A DNA stretch of 36,195 nucleotides, taken from positions 1-36,195 of the forward strand of contig JAADFO010000030.1 in the NCBI GenBank assembly GCA_013152815.1, in the 5' to 3' direction. The DNA is from Nanobdellati archaeon. GTDB taxonomy: Archaea > Nanobdellota > Nanobdellia > Woesearchaeales > JAADFO01. The notes below the pieces were generated by a model. It searched no databases, was not told the DNA's origin, and worked only from the letters and a program-made list of their open reading frames with translations. Every line of letters starts with the position of its first letter. Position 1 is the first letter of the stretch. Positions 25,597-35,344 of the stretch are shown one piece after another. Made by a program: the position numbers and the translations under genes.

Positions 25597-27576
25597 CTAG
25601 AGCAGCCAGCCGCCATAGTGGGCGATCAACGGCGCGAAGACCAGGGCCACGATGCTCATCAGCTTGATGAGGATGTTAAGCGACGGACCAGAGGTGTCCT
25701 TGAACGGATCTCCCACAGTATCGCCGACCACCGCTGCCTTGTGGGGAGCGCTCCCTTTTCCGCCCAGATGGCCTGACTCGATATATTTCTTGGCATTGTC
25801 CCAGGCTCCGCCTGAATTGGCCATCATGACGGCAAGGAGGAATCCTGTGACGATGGAACCGCCGAGCATGCCGCCCAATGCCTCTGCCCCTAACAGGAGA
25901 CCGACCAGCAAGGGGACGATGATCGCCATGAGAGAGGGGACCACCATCTTCTTCAGGGCCGCATGGGTCGAGATGGAGACGCATCTGCCGTAGTCCGGCT
26001 TGGCCTTTCCGGTCATGATGCCCTTGATCTCCCGGAACTGCCTCCGCACTTCCTCGACCATCTCTTCGGCAGTGGAACCCACTGCCTTCATGGTCATGGC
26101 GCTGAACAGGAACGGCAGAAGCCCGCCTATGAACAGGCCGATGATGACCATCGGATTGATGATGTCGATGACCTTCAGGCCGACCGCCTGGGTGTAGCCG
26201 ACGAAGAGAGCCAGAGCAGTCAATGCTGCAGAACCGATGGCAAACCCTTTGCCGATGGCAGCAGTGGTATTACCTACTGCATCCAGGGCCTCGGCGCGTT
26301 TCCGCACCTCTTTCCCGAGACCCGCCATCTCAGCTATTCCTGCAGCATTGTCGGCCACCGGACCATAGGTGTCAGTGGCAAGAGTGATGCCCAGGGTGGA
26401 GAGCATGCCGACGGCAGCAAGCGCGATTCCATAGAGGCCGCCCAGCCAGAAGGACAGGAAGATCGCGGTCACCACGGCCAGGACAGGGATCATGGTGGAA
26501 TGCATGCCCAATGCAAGGCCGGAGATGATGTTGGTGGCTGCGCCGGTCTGTGAGGCACGGGCGACCTCCTGGGTCGGCTTTCGGTCATCAGAGGTGTAAT
26601 ACTCGGTCGCTTTCCCGATGACCAGGCCGGCAGCCAATCCTGCGAGGGCTGCCCAGAAGAGGTTGATGGTGCCCACAAGCCAGTCGATGATGAAATAGGA
26701 AAGCACTGCCATCAGGACCGATGCTACCCAGATGCCCCGGTTCAGGGCCTTGTGCGGGCTGCTGCCTTCCTTGGCATTGACAAAAAAAGAACCGATGATG
26801 GAAGAGAACAATCCTGCTGCGGCAATCCACAGCGGAAGCCACACGCCTCTGGAGGCTGCGAAGAGCGAGGTTCCCATGACCATGGTCACGATCAGGGAGT
26901 CGACGTAGGACTCGAACAGGTCTGCGCCCATGCCGGCCACATCTCCCACATTGTCTCCCACATTGTCTGCGATGGTGGCAGGATTGCGGGGGTCGTCCTC
27001 AGGGATGCCTGCCTCGATCTTGCCCACCAGGTCAGCGCCGACGTCTGCTGCTTTGGTGAAGATGCCTCCGCCGACCCTTGCGAAGAGGGCGATGGATGAC
27101 GCACCGAAACCGAAACCGTAGATGATCCGGGGGTCGCCGAAGATGTAATAGAGCAGGGTGACGCCGAACAGGCCCAGGCCGGTGACGGTCATGCCCATGA
27201 CCGAGCCCGATGAGAACGCCACCTTCAGGCCAGCGTTCAAAGAAGTCTCACAGGCATGGGCGGTCCGGGCATTCGCCATGGTGGCGATGCGCATGCCGAT
27301 GTTTCCTGCCAGGGCAGAGAAGACCGCACCGATAATAAAAGCGATGGCCAGGTTCCAGGTCAGGGAAAAACCCAGGATCAGGAAGACCGCCAGGACGAAA
27401 ACGACCAGGATGCGGTATTCCTTGTTGAGGAAAGCCATCGCTCCTTCATGGATGGCTTCCATGATCTCTTTCGTCTTCGCTGAACCGACCTTCTGGGCCT
27501 TGACCCGCATGGCGAGGACAACGGCATAGAGAAGGGCAAGGACAGAGACGACCATCACAACGATATCAACAGTCAT
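25597..27576 (-). CDS. hppA: Membrane-bound pyrophosphatase, K+-dependent and probably Na+-pumping
   Basis: A 659-residue polytopic membrane protein that hydrolyses pyrophosphate to pump ions outward. The hallmark [20 protein letters not shown] lies near residue 168, followed by DNVGDNVGD with the Mg-PPi-binding Asp residues. [10 protein letters not shown] has Ala where K+-independent enzymes have Lys, so K+ dependence is expected. In helix 6 the ion-gate Glu is in LFESYVDS (about residue 221), the position known for Na+ pumps such as that of Thermotoga maritima; H+ pumps have it four residues later, as in SYAES. An Asp sits at that later position here. The start at 27576 has a GGAGGAA motif 6-7 nt upstream. 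It gives the cell ion-motive force from the PPi made in biosynthesis, including by pyrE, coaD and tRNA charging. Confidence 0.95.
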   Translation of the reverse strand: MTVDIVVMVVSVLALLYAVVLAMRVKAQKVGSAKTKEIMEAIHEGAMAFLNKEYRILVVFVLAVFLILGFSLTWNLAIAFIIGAVFSALAGNIGMRIATMANARTAHACETSLNAGLKVAFSSGSVMGMTVTGLGLFGVTLLYYIFGDPRIIYGFGFGASSIALFARVGGGIFTKAADVGADLVGKIEAGIPEDDPRNPATIADNVGDNVGDVAGMGADLFESYVDSLIVTMVMGTSLFAASRGVWLPLWIAAAGLFSSIIGSFFVNAKEGSSPHKALNRGIWVASVLMAVLSYFIIDWLVGTINLFWAALAGLAAGLVIGKATEYYTSDDRKPTQEVARASQTGAATNIISGLALGMHSTMIPVLAVVTAIFLSFWLGGLYGIALAAVGMLSTLGITLATDTYGPVADNAAGIAEMAGLGKEVRKRAEALDAVGNTTAAIGKGFAIGSAALTALALFVGYTQAVGLKVIDIINPMVIIGLFIGGLLPFLFSAMTMKAVGSTAEEMVEEVRRQFREIKGIMTGKAKPDYGRCVSISTHAALKKMVVPSLMAIIVPLLVGLLLGAEALGGMLGGSIVTGFLLAVMMANSGGAWDNAKKYIESGHLGGKGSAPHKAAVVGDTVGDPFKDTSGPSLNILIKLMSIVALVFAPLIAHYGGWLL

Positions 27577-27637
27577 GTTTCATTCCTCCGTTCAAGTCGA
27601 TGGACCGATGATGAATCGATATTCACCCATCAATTCA

Positions 27638-27658
27638 TTTATAACCTTCATTTATAAA
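27638..27658 (-). promoter_or_regulatory. Two TATA-like boxes upstream of hppA
   Basis: On the - strand there are TTTATAAA at 27651-27658 and GTTATAAA at 27638-27645. They are 62-82 nt upstream of the start at 27576, leaving a leader that can hold the GGAGGAA ribosome-binding site at 27583-27589. A third TATA-like stretch overlaps the coaD stop near 27675-27684. Confidence 0.45.
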
Positions 27659-27677
27659 CGCGGGGCTGTGAAGAAAT

Positions 27678-28178
27678 TTATAAAGGTTTCGGGGAGGATG
27701 GCTTTTCAGGGAACTTCCTCTGCAGAGCAAGGGCCACGTTGGCCGGGACCATCTTTTTCACATCGCCTCCCCGTTCGACGATCTCCTTGACCATGGAAGA
27801 GGAGATGAACATGACCTCTTTGGAGGCCATGAGATAGATATGCTCGATATCGGGATGGTACTCCCGGTTGAACATGCTCATCTGGAACTCATGCTCGAAG
27901 TCGGTCGATGCGCGAAGAGAACGGATGACGACCGAGCAGTCCCTGGATTTGACAAAATCGACCAACAATCCCGTGTAGGACTCGACTTCCACAGGCAACC
28001 CCTCGGTAGCTTCTCTGACCATCTCAACCCTTTCCTCAGCAGTGAAAGTGTAGTTCTTGCCTGCATTGAAGCCCACTCCAACAATGATCCTGTCAAATAG
28101 TTTCAACGCCCGCCTGAGGATATCGATATGACCATTTGTGATGGGATCAAAACTTCCCGGGAAGACAGCGATGCTCAT
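27678..28178 (-). CDS. coaD: Phosphopantetheine adenylyltransferase, bacterial type
   Basis: A 166-residue enzyme that joins ATP to 4'-phosphopantetheine to give dephospho-CoA and PPi. The start at 28178 (MSIAVFPGSFDPITNGHIDI) fits the family; an 18-residue upstream extension would be rejected. The T-N-G-H nucleotidyltransferase motif, RSLRASTDFEHEFQMS and ISSSMVKEIV are the family's known sites, and the length is usual. Most archaea use an unrelated-looking COG1019 enzyme at this step, so a bacterial-type CoaD is notable. Its start lies inside the end of coaE (32-nt overlap), so the two are translated together. It is the last gene of the rpe-coaE-coaD unit. Confidence 0.93.
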   Translation of the reverse strand: MSIAVFPGSFDPITNGHIDILRRALKLFDRIIVGVGFNAGKNYTFTAEERVEMVREATEGLPVEVESYTGLLVDFVKSRDCSVVIRSLRASTDFEHEFQMSMFNREYHPDIEHIYLMASKEVMFISSSMVKEIVERGGDVKKMVPANVALALQRKFPEKPSSPKPL

Positions 28179-28710
28179 ACTGTTCCCATATCCTGTCCAC
28201 CTGTTCCTGGGTCGATTCCATTCCTTCGCCATTGTCGATCACATAATCTGCTTTTTCTGGTAAATCGATGAATCGCTGCCGTTCCAGCTTCTCTGGCTGG
28301 TCGCACCGTTCCTTGATGATCCCGTCGGGACAATCGACACGGATGGTGACGTCTGGCCTGATGACGTCCCTGCCGATCCCCGGCAGGGGGATGTCGATGA
28401 TGTTCTTCCTGGTCTCGTCGATCGTCGCCCTGATGCGTTCAAGGATCTCGGGATGCATGATGGCATTGAGCTTTTCCACGCTTTCCCTGTCGGCAAAGGC
28501 CTTCTCGGCGAGGCTCTCCGGGACGATCTCGTCGTTTTCCATGATGAGCTCACCGAAGGTCTCCAGCAGATCCTTCTGGACCTCTGGCATACGGAGGACC
28601 TCCCTCGCTATCCTGTCGGCATCGATGAGCAGGGTGTCTTGAAACGATGAGAACATCTCTGCGACCGTCGACTTACCAGAACCGATCTTTCCGATGATGA
28701 AGATGTTCAT
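28147..28710 (-). CDS. coaE: Dephospho-CoA kinase, P-loop type
   Basis: A 187-residue kinase that phosphorylates the 3'-OH of dephospho-CoA, the last step to CoA. Visible are the Walker A motif GKIGSGKST near residue 7, DADRIAREVL, and IMHPEIL, all standard for bacterial CoaE. The start at 28710 places the P-loop at the N terminus and overlaps rpe by 4 nt (ATGA). Upstream in-frame codons lie within rpe and are not needed. Archaea mostly use a different GTP-dependent enzyme, so the coaE-coaD pair looks like a bacterial-type cassette. The central lid segment (FGELIMENDEIVPESLAEKAF) is typical. Confidence 0.85.
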   Translation of the reverse strand: MNIFIIGKIGSGKSTVAEMFSSFQDTLLIDADRIAREVLRMPEVQKDLLETFGELIMENDEIVPESLAEKAFADRESVEKLNAIMHPEILERIRATIDETRKNIIDIPLPGIGRDVIRPDVTIRVDCPDGIIKERCDQPEKLERQRFIDLPEKADYVIDNGEGMESTQEQVDRIWEQYEHRCLPGKF

Positions 28711-29342
28711 GGAAACCGTTCTCTGAACTTGGCTATCACCTGCTGAGGCGTGAGTTCCTCGTTCCTGTACAGGAAGGACCCTACAATCAGCAGGTTGGCG
28801 CCTGCATCGACACATCGTCGTGCTGTCTCGAAATTGATGCCGCCATCCACCTCGATGTCCTTCTTGAACATTTTCCTCAGCTCGGTTATCTTCGGCAGGA
28901 CCGAAGGGATGAAGGACTGGCCGCCGAAGCCAGGGAAGACGGTCATGCAGAGGACCATGTCCACAGCATCGAGATAGGGGGTTATCCTGGTCAAAGGCGT
29001 GTCCGGATTGATGGCAAGCCCGGCTTCACATCCGCGCCGGTGTATCATCTCGAAGACAGGAAGAGGGTCTTCAAGGGCTTCACCATGCACGATGATGCGC
29101 CTGGAGCCGGCATCGGCAAAGGCGTCGATGAACTTCTCTGGATTCGATACCATGAGATGGGTCTCGATGGGCAGCTTTGTCCTGATGGACTTTTGTATTG
29201 CAGGGCCCATCGAGATGTTCGGCACGAAGTGGCCGTCCATGACATCCACCTGGATGCTGTCGGCACTGCTGACCCTGTCGACCTCGTCCTGGAGGTGGCC
29301 AAAATCTGCCGACAGGATGGAAGGGATGATCTGTATCTTCAT
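28707..29342 (-). CDS. rpe: Ribulose-phosphate 3-epimerase
   Basis: A 211-residue TIM-barrel enzyme that interconverts ribulose 5-phosphate and xylulose 5-phosphate. PSILSADF at the N terminus, VDVMDGHFVPN with the first catalytic Asp, ETHLMV with a metal His, VFPGFGGQSF, and EVDGGIN with the second catalytic Asp are all present, and the length is normal. It is the first gene of the unit with coaE and coaD. The link may be only shared expression. A TATA-like CTTAAAT at 29364-29370 lies 22-28 bp upstream of the ATG, so a leaderless message is likely. Confidence 0.95.
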   Translation of the reverse strand: MKIQIIPSILSADFGHLQDEVDRVSSADSIQVDVMDGHFVPNISMGPAIQKSIRTKLPIETHLMVSNPEKFIDAFADAGSRRIIVHGEALEDPLPVFEMIHRRGCEAGLAINPDTPLTRITPYLDAVDMVLCMTVFPGFGGQSFIPSVLPKITELRKMFKKDIEVDGGINFETARRCVDAGANLLIVGSFLYRNEELTPQQVIAKFRERFP

Positions 29343-29450
29343 GGTTGATGCGCGTCATTCATCATTTAAGAAGTTTGTTGTCCGGTTACATAACAATGAC
29401 AACCAATATAAATCTCAGCAGATTACCCCTCAGAAAGGACTACAATAATA
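29343..29450. promoter_or_regulatory. Divergent promoter region between rpe and an orphan gene
   Basis: For the - strand (rpe), CTTAAAT at 29364-29370 is placed for a leaderless start at 29342. For the + strand, AATATAAAT at 29405-29413, after an AACC that could be a BRE, would start transcription near 29434. The short leader would contain AAAGGA at 29434-29439, ahead of the ATG at 29451. The gap is AT-rich and holds no other feature that I can see. Confidence 0.5.
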
Positions 29451-30536
29451 ATGGAAACAGATGCAAGGATTGCAAATACTGAAACAGATATCGAAACAAT
29501 AGCTACCAGCCCCGAAGGATTTCTCAACAAACATGGGCTTGAAGAGTTTATCACTGCCCAACCAACGGATTTCTCGCCAGAAGACTGGGCAATCGGAAAG
29601 TATCAGGAAATCCATGATGCATACGACAACAGCATGGAAGCTATTGCGACCTTGAAAGTAAGGATCAAGTCCTTACGAAAAGAGAAACTAAAGAACCATC
29701 TCATCAAAATGAAGAAACTTCCCATCGAACGTACGATGTATAACGATCAAATAGCTGAACTCAATAAACAAATAAGAGAATACAAAGTAGAGATTGCCGC
29801 TGAAAGAAAGAAGATTGACGAAATGTACATCGCTTGCCAAGAAATTGGTGAAGAGAAACTTGTCAACCAAATCATGGAGACCTATTCCCGCATCGATTTA
29901 TCTTTTCTTCAGACCACGAGGAAATTGAGACCAGAAGAAAATCAGAAGATCGCGTTCAAGTACAAAGTAAAAGACTTTTCAAAGAATGGCAACCCCTGGG
30001 TGAAGAAACCGTATGAAAGAGAAGTATCACAATTCATTAATGAATTTCCTCGATTTTGTGTCTATAGACTGGATAAAGACGCCACATCAGTATCGGCAAT
30101 ATTTGTGGACATAAATGCAACTACCGAAACAGAACTACCACGAGAAGTCGACTGTAAGCAGTTTAGGGGAGTGAAGGATGATGCAATCAACGAACATCTG
30201 TTTCCCGAAATTCAGAATAAGCGTTCAGGATATATTTCAAAAAAGAGTTGTCCCGCGACTAAAGTCACATTCACTTCAAAATATCGGGTGGGAGACATTC
30301 CGGCTGATGCCAAGAAGCTCATCAAAGAAGCAGAAGCAGAAATTCCTAATGGCATAACCTACATTATTGCAGAAGCAGAATGGACCGTCGGTCATAAAGT
30401 AAGCAAGGAAGGCATTTATCTTGATCCGCTCATCATCAGGACCAAAGATAAGAATGCATTCTTTATCGGCGAATTCTTAGCGACACCAATCGAAAGATCC
30501 ATAGTGAATTCGTACATCTATCCAAAGAAGAACTAA
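29451..30536 (+). CDS. Hypothetical protein, AT-richer than its neighbours
   Basis: A 361-residue soluble protein with no signal peptide or membrane helix. Residues about 50-145 are rich in Lys, Glu and Ile with heptad-like spacing (EAIATLKVRIKSLRKEK, NDQIAELNKQIREYKVEIAA), so a coiled coil is likely. The C-terminal half is mixed alpha/beta and ends in FLATPIERSIVNSYIYPKKN. Codons ending in A or T are much commoner than in the flanking genes, which suggests transfer or a distinct history. It stands alone, is divergent from rpe, and is convergent with the LOG-family gene. I do not recognise the family. Confidence 0.85.
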   Translation: METDARIANTETDIETIATSPEGFLNKHGLEEFITAQPTDFSPEDWAIGKYQEIHDAYDNSMEAIATLKVRIKSLRKEKLKNHLIKMKKLPIERTMYNDQIAELNKQIREYKVEIAAERKKIDEMYIACQEIGEEKLVNQIMETYSRIDLSFLQTTRKLRPEENQKIAFKYKVKDFSKNGNPWVKKPYEREVSQFINEFPRFCVYRLDKDATSVSAIFVDINATTETELPREVDCKQFRGVKDDAINEHLFPEIQNKRSGYISKKSCPATKVTFTSKYRVGDIPADAKKLIKEAEAEIPNGITYIIAEAEWTVGHKVSKEGIYLDPLIIRTKDKNAFFIGEFLATPIERSIVNSYIYPKKN

Positions 30537-30551
30537 GACTTAAGCGGTTCC

Positions 30552-31085
30552 TCATTTTCTCACCATGCTTATCAGTTTCTTCACCAGCTTATCAGCATTG
30601 CTGTCGATCAGTATCGGAGTATTGAAACGGTCATCCATGATCATGGATTTTATCTCTTCAGCATAATTGGTGATGCCGCCGCTCGCCAAGAGGATGCCGA
30701 TGGGTCTTTTGCCTGCGAAGGAACCTGTCAGCTCATTGAGCGTCCCCACCCCTCCATTGACGATGACACATGCATCTGCTGTCCTGACGTTGATGACGTT
30801 CCTGCCGATGTAGCCGAAGCCGGTGAAGATAAGATGATCATGGAACTCCACCGGCATCCTGTACTGGTGGATGTGCTGTTCCAGGGAGTCTGCAGGAGAG
30901 ATGCCGATGACCTCGCCTCCGGCGAGCTTTGCTCCTCTGGCTGCTTCATAGGGCAGGCCGGTCGTCGCTCCGGTTATCAGGACTGCTCTCTGTTCTCCGA
31001 TGGCCTTTCCAAGGGCAAAGGCCTTCTCCTTGAGTGCGACAGGCGTATCGCCGGAGAAACCGAACACGCCGATCTTTGGTCTCAT
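30552..31085 (-). CDS. LOG-family (SLOG) nucleotide-binding protein, TIGR00725-like
   Basis: A 177-residue Rossmann-type protein. IGVFGFSGD at the N terminus, LITGATTGLPYEAARGA, and VNGGVGTLNELTGSFAGKRPIG (the GG.GT..E motif) mark it as a lysine decarboxylase-like/LOG superfamily member. Some members cleave ribose 5-phosphate from nucleoside monophosphates, but others are only ligand sensors. The E of the motif is kept, so hydrolysis is possible. Its ATG overlaps the pyrF stop by 4 nt, so it is made with pyrE and pyrF; a role in nucleotide salvage or housekeeping is inferred. The superfamily is clear, the substrate is not. Confidence 0.85.
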   Translation of the reverse strand: MRPKIGVFGFSGDTPVALKEKAFALGKAIGEQRAVLITGATTGLPYEAARGAKLAGGEVIGISPADSLEQHIHQYRMPVEFHDHLIFTGFGYIGRNVINVRTADACVIVNGGVGTLNELTGSFAGKRPIGILLASGGITNYAEEIKSMIMDDRFNTPILIDSNADKLVKKLISMVRK

Positions 31086-31789
31086 GACATCACCAGAGCA
31101 GCCACGAGCTCCTTTGCCTTTGCAGCCATATCATCTGCCTGGTACAATGCCCTTCCGATGATGGCATGCCATGAATCGCCGGCTGCCTTGGCCCCCTCGG
31201 TGAGGTCTCCTCCCTGGGAGATGAGACCGGGACTGTAGAAGGCCGGCTTCACGCCCTTTGCTTCGAGAAGCTGCCGATAGGTCGTGATCTGCTCAGGCTT
31301 GTTCCCCGGCACCACGAAGTCGGTGATGCCCTGCTCTGCCGCCAGGGCATATATCCTGGAGGGAGCATCATCACTGATGAAGCCGCCGTCGCTCTGCAGG
31401 AAACCCTTATGGGTCATCTCTCCACCGACGATGACCTGCAGTCCCTGGGCCTGGCAGGCAGCTATCCAAGCGCGCAGGGTCTCAGGACCTGCCTGGGGGA
31501 AAAGGATGACCGCGTCGACACCAGAAGCCTTGCAAACCTTTGCAAAGCGTTCTCCTGTGAAGGGCACGTCGGTGCCTGCCTTCTGATGGTCATAGATGAT
31601 GGGCTTGTCTGTGTGCCTGCGGATGATCTCGACGACTTTCTTCATGCCGAAGGGTATGACCAGCTCGAAGCCTATCTTATAGGCAGATACTCCCTGTATC
31701 ATGCAGGTTGCCTTGACCAGCCGTCCAAGCTCTTCAAGGGTCTCCACATCGCATGCAGGGATGATCGATCTCTTTTCTTTGATGATCAT
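31082..31789 (-). CDS. pyrF: Orotidine 5'-phosphate decarboxylase, divergent type
   Basis: A 235-residue TIM-barrel enzyme that decarboxylates OMP to UMP. Features: IIPACDVETLEEL at the N terminus, YKIGFELVIPFG, IIYDHQKAGTDVP (active site), FYSPGLISQGGDL and HAIIGRALYQADD (phosphate binding). The active-site spacing is D-H-Q-K-A-G-T-D, longer than the usual D-x-K-x-x-D, and marks a divergent branch of the OMPDC/HUMPS superfamily. The neighbouring pyrE makes orotidine decarboxylase the best call. I take the ATG at 31789, which overlaps the pyrE stop by one base; a start 15 codons upstream would lie inside pyrE. Confidence 0.87.
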   Translation of the reverse strand: MIIKEKRSIIPACDVETLEELGRLVKATCMIQGVSAYKIGFELVIPFGMKKVVEIIRRHTDKPIIYDHQKAGTDVPFTGERFAKVCKASGVDAVILFPQAGPETLRAWIAACQAQGLQVIVGGEMTHKGFLQSDGGFISDDAPSRIYALAAEQGITDFVVPGNKPEQITTYRQLLEAKGVKPAFYSPGLISQGGDLTEGAKAAGDSWHAIIGRALYQADDMAAKAKELVAALVMS

Positions 31790-32430
31790 CAGGATCCCCT
31801 CCTCTTTGCCCATCCTGACGGGTCTTTGTTCCATTCCTGTATCTTCTCGGCCTCCTCCCGGGTGATGCTGCCCATTGCCCGGGCCTTGGCTATCAGGGTG
31901 GTGAAATCGGTGAGTGTGCTGACCTGGCAGCCGATATCCTGGAAAGCACGTCCTGCCTCATCAAGGCCATAGGTGAAGATGGCCACACAATGAGACACCA
32001 GGGCTCCTGCTTCTCGTGCTGCGTTCACCGCGGCAGCCGAAGAACCGCCTGTGGAGATGAGGTCCTCGATGACAAGGACACGCTGTCCCTCTTTGAGGTC
32101 GCCTTCGACCTGTTTTCCTGCTCCATGAGCCTTCTTGCCGGAACGGATATAGATGAGCGGCTTACCAAGACGCTCTGCGATGATGGAAGCGTAGGGTATA
32201 CCTGACGTGGCGACGCCTGCGACAATGTCGAAGTCCATGTCTTTGACCGCATCCAGGAAGAATCCGATCAACCTGTCCCGTTCTTTAGGATGGCTGATGA
32301 TAATCCTGTTGTCGCAATAGATCGGCGAACGGATGCCTGAGGTGAAGGTGAACGGTTCTTTGTAGTTGAGCTTGACCGCACCCAACCTTAGAAGCAGCTC
32401 TGCCACCTCTTCCTTTGCCGTTGACATCAT
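31789..32430 (-). CDS. pyrE: Orotate phosphoribosyltransferase
   Basis: A 213-residue type I PRTase that joins orotate and PRPP to make OMP and PPi. The PRPP loop is VLVIEDLISTGGSSAAAV. FTFTSGIRSPIYCDNR and IRSGKKAHGAGKQVEGDL (the flexible catalytic loop with Lys and His) are also conserved. It is the first gene of pyrE-pyrF-LOG. Two ATGs in tandem (32430 and 32427) are possible starts; there is no Shine-Dalgarno motif, and the TATA box about 23 bp upstream fits a leaderless start. Confidence 0.95.
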   Translation of the reverse strand: MMSTAKEEVAELLLRLGAVKLNYKEPFTFTSGIRSPIYCDNRIIISHPKERDRLIGFFLDAVKDMDFDIVAGVATSGIPYASIIAERLGKPLIYIRSGKKAHGAGKQVEGDLKEGQRVLVIEDLISTGGSSAAAVNAAREAGALVSHCVAIFTYGLDEAGRAFQDIGCQVSTLTDFTTLIAKARAMGSITREEAEKIQEWNKDPSGWAKRRGS

Positions 32431-32449
32431 CAGATGAAAGAGCAGGGGG

Positions 32450-32457
32450 TATAAATA
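32450..32457 (-). promoter_or_regulatory. TATA box of pyrE
   Basis: On the - strand the sequence is TATTTATA, centred about 23 bp before the ATG at 32430. The spacing places transcription start at or next to the start codon, so the pyrEF message is probably leaderless. Confidence 0.5.
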
Positions 32458-32584
32458 ATTAATGAAGATGGGTTAATAGGGAGAGAATGGCTGCATAAAA
32501 GACGTGTTTTGTTTATTTTCCATATTGAAGACTATCCAGAAGATTCGATTAATGATACCACCACAGGGTGACAAATATAGAAAA

Positions 32585-32594
32585 ACATATAAAT
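32585..32594 (+). promoter_or_regulatory. TATA box of the small gene at 32621
   Basis: ACATATAAAT is centred about 31 bp upstream of the ATG at 32621, so the leader would be only a few bases. The GAGGTGA at 32601-32607 would then lie before or at the edge of the transcript and may not act as a ribosome-binding site. Confidence 0.45.
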
Positions 32595-32620
32595 GAAGAA
32601 GAGGTGAACACCAGACAACG

Positions 32621-33016
32621 ATGCTGCTCTCAAACAAATCACTGTTCACGCTCATCAAGGATGCTGAGAAGGAAATCAAGAAGAGGATTCATCGGTTGCC
32701 GCTCGATGAAGACGTCCTGCTGGTGCCAGACTCGCCGGAAACATCCATCCATCTGAAATATCTCGGCATCTCCGAAGGACTCCTGGAACAGACCAAGCGA
32801 AAAGGAGAATCAGGCCTTCTCTCGGTGAACTATCCGGGACAGGCCGATTCACCGTATCTCTTCGAACTTCGCTTCGGCAAAACCGTCTCGCTCATACCCG
32901 AAAGAGGAGCAGAGATGAAGAAGTACATCGTCAACAAGATGGAAAAAGAGTATGCAGAACTCATGGAATATGGTACGAAAACCGATAAGCTTCTGCACTT
33001 CTGGCACAACCTGTGA
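32621..33016 (+). CDS. Hypothetical small protein
   Basis: A 131-residue soluble protein with no membrane helix or metal motif. It begins with a charged helix (LFTLIKDAEKEIKKRIHRL), has a central beta-rich part (GLLSVNYPG, YLFELRFGKTVSL) and ends in a second charged helix (GAEMKKYIVNKMEKEYAELMEYG). Base and codon use match its neighbours, and it has its own TATA box. It lies between the pyrE unit (divergent) and the DUF4013-like gene (convergent). I do not recognise the family. Confidence 0.75.
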   Translation: MLLSNKSLFTLIKDAEKEIKKRIHRLPLDEDVLLVPDSPETSIHLKYLGISEGLLEQTKRKGESGLLSVNYPGQADSPYLFELRFGKTVSLIPERGAEMKKYIVNKMEKEYAELMEYGTKTDKLLHFWHNL

Positions 33017-33038
33017 ATGGCGTGAATGGCCGGGCAGG

Positions 33039-33057
33039 AAAAGAAAAAAAGAAAAAT
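33039..33057 (-). terminator. T-rich terminator for the DUF4013-like gene
   Basis: The + strand A-rich stretch at 33039-33057 is a T-rich tract on the - strand, 12 nt after the stop of the DUF4013-like gene, as for archaeal terminators. Confidence 0.45.
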
Positions 33058-33068
33058 TGTGCGCATAA

Positions 33069-33656
33069 CTATTTCTTGGATTTCTTTGTCGTCGATTTCT
33101 TGGGCGATGCCCGCGCATAGAGCTTTGCTTCGAGATAGGTGGTGCCGTAGGACAACGCAGGCAGCGTGATCACCAGGGTTATGATGAGTATCGAAGCGAT
33201 GCCCCAGACCACGGCGAGCACGATATAGAAGACGATGAATAATACCACATCACCGAAATGGGAGAATATCATCGCCCATCCTATCGGAAAGTCATAGAGG
33301 TCCTGAAACTTCCTCGACACTGCATAGCGTGGCGTCAGATAGATATAGGGTATGCCCGCGAACAGGGACAGCAACACATACACCCATCCCGGAGCGAGCC
33401 AGGAAATGAGCCCGAGGACTATGTAGAGAGGGACCAGATAGACGAGGAACTTCAGGCCCTCCACGAAATTGGTCCAGAACCCGATGCTCTTCGGAAGCGC
33501 CTTGTCCTTTCCTGTCGCCACCGACCCCAGAATCTGTAGGAAATAGCCATACAGAAAAAACCATCCTATAACGGGCAGGAATATCCAGAGAAAATTCCAG
33601 AAACTCCTGAAGTTCTTGAACGGATACCGAAACGCATCTTTCAGACTGAATTCCAT
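33069..33656 (-). CDS. DUF4013-like polytopic membrane protein
   Basis: A 195-residue membrane protein. The start at 33656 is set by a strong GGAGGTGA motif at 33661-33668, 4-5 nt upstream; a start nine codons earlier would put this motif inside the gene. MEFSLKDAFRYPFKNFRSFWNFLWIFLPVIGWFFLYGYFLQIL is the typical opening of DUF4013 proteins (amphipathic stretch, then a helix and GY). About four or five hydrophobic helices follow, ending in a Lys/Ser-rich tail (SPKKSTTKKSKK). Function of the family is unknown. It lies between two pyrimidine operons but is not coupled to either. Confidence 0.85.
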   Translation of the reverse strand: MEFSLKDAFRYPFKNFRSFWNFLWIFLPVIGWFFLYGYFLQILGSVATGKDKALPKSIGFWTNFVEGLKFLVYLVPLYIVLGLISWLAPGWVYVLLSLFAGIPYIYLTPRYAVSRKFQDLYDFPIGWAMIFSHFGDVVLFIVFYIVLAVVWGIASILIITLVITLPALSYGTTYLEAKLYARASPKKSTTKKSKK

Positions 33657-33748
33657 ACACTCACCTCCGGGGTAGTCATACATTCATAACTGATAACCGA
33701 TGGAAACCGCGAACAGGACGATGAAAAGACGAGGGAGGACAGGAAAGG

Positions 33749-35315
<1,567 letters not shown>

Positions 35316-35331
35316 TTACAGTCGAGCCCAC

Positions 35332-35340
35332 AAAAAAAAA
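35332..35340 (-). terminator. T9 terminator of tRNA-Leu(CAG)
   Basis: Nine T on the - strand, 4 nt after the tRNA 3' end, the usual form of archaeal stop signal. Confidence 0.6.
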
Positions 35341-35344
35341 CAGC

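Noticed and set aside
25963-27529. Several + strand open frames over the pyrophosphatase
   Set aside because: They are antisense to a clearly conserved hppA, with no signals of their own and no protein-like features.
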